Below, piece by piece: positions 63,937-64,000 of a DNA stretch of 64,000 nt (its first letter is position 1; every line of letters starts with the position of its first letter). Source of the DNA: Pedobacter cryophilus (GTDB lineage: Bacteria > Bacteroidota > Bacteroidia > Sphingobacteriales > Sphingobacteriaceae). A program made the position numbers and the translations under genes. Location: assembly GCF_005116455.1 (NCBI RefSeq), contig NZ_SWBP01000001.1:372001-436000 (forward strand), in the 5' to 3' direction. Below the pieces are notes generated by a model. It worked only from the letters and a program-made list of their open reading frames with translations. It did no database searches and was not told where the DNA came from.

Positions 63937-64000
63937 ATGAGTAAAGTTGCCCTTATCACAGGAATCACCGGACAAGACGGTGCGTATTTAGCTGAATTTT
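63937..64000 (+). CDS. gmd: GDP-mannose 4,6-dehydratase, 5' end only
   Basis: Twenty-one codons are visible before the window ends: MSKVALITGITGQDGAYLAEF, the NAD-binding start of GDP-mannose 4,6-dehydratase (the GITGQDG loop is diagnostic). It starts GDP-fucose or related sugar synthesis, consistent with the preceding nucleotide-sugar genes. Confidence 0.85.
   Translation, partial: MSKVALITGITGQDGAYLAEF

Overview
The window is a low-G+C chromosomal segment of a Bacteroidota bacterium, most likely a Sphingobacteriaceae (Pedobacter-like) genome. The evidence is a SusC/SusD pair, CbpA with CbpM, families typical of the phylum (DUF2480, DUF3109, DUF2452, choice-of-anchor I), promoters of the TAnnTTTG type in place of E. 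coli-type -10 boxes, and very few Shine-Dalgarno sequences. It is core chromosome with small inserted elements. I see no rRNA, tRNA, CRISPR array, prophage or classical IS.

Layout. 0-3.6 kb: a cell-surface lipoprotein, a hicAB toxin-antitoxin pair and a lipoprotein S33 hydrolase. 3.7-8.7 kb: the threonine operon thrA-thrB-thrC on the minus strand, preceded by a promoter, a 16-residue threonine-rich leader peptide and an intrinsic terminator, i.e. a ribosome-mediated attenuator. 8.9-11.3 kb: rsgA, dtd, a GxxExxY gene inside a 27-bp perfect inverted repeat, and a MazG-like gene. 11.4-18.4 kb (minus): tatC, accC, accB, fabH, plsX, rpmF, yceD and pdxA, a fatty-acid initiation block. 18.5-22.4 kb: rsmA, a YhcG/DUF1016 nuclease gene inserted at the start of a 2-hydroxyacid dehydrogenase gene, greA and a HIT protein. 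22.5-27.4 kb: a P-type ATPase, cbpA-cbpM, a DUF2892 protein and ruvC.

27.5-39.5 kb is an envelope polysaccharide region: flippase-like protein, glycosyltransferases, O-antigen ligase, Wzz and a Wzx-type flippase, with an ABC permease, an RsbU-type phosphatase and rnhB interspersed. 39.6-43.2 kb: gcvT, a ComB-like phosphatase and an M28 peptidase. 43.6-48.2 kb: susC-susD. 48.3-59.3 kb: an OmpA lipoprotein, a SDR protein, a LytS/LytR-type two-component pair, an RlmI-type methyltransferase, a PpiD-like foldase, DUF2480 and DUF3108. 59.3-64 kb: nucleotide-sugar genes (dehydrogenase, aminotransferase, acetyltransferase, rfbA, start of gmd), probably the edge of another polysaccharide cluster.

Three signals stand out. 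(1) The threonine attenuator can be read base by base. (2) The DUF1016 gene sits between 61-bp direct repeats of the dehydrogenase 5' end, so the insertion regenerated the gene it entered; with the IR-bounded GxxExxY gene this makes two orphan PDDEXK-type nuclease genes in repeat-bounded units. (3) Five intergenic gaps are filled by degenerate arrays with a strict 7-nt period (a terminal A-R-G in almost every heptad); in two of them the array switches strand mid-gap and forms a long hairpin. I know of no description of this last family in this phylum, but could not search.
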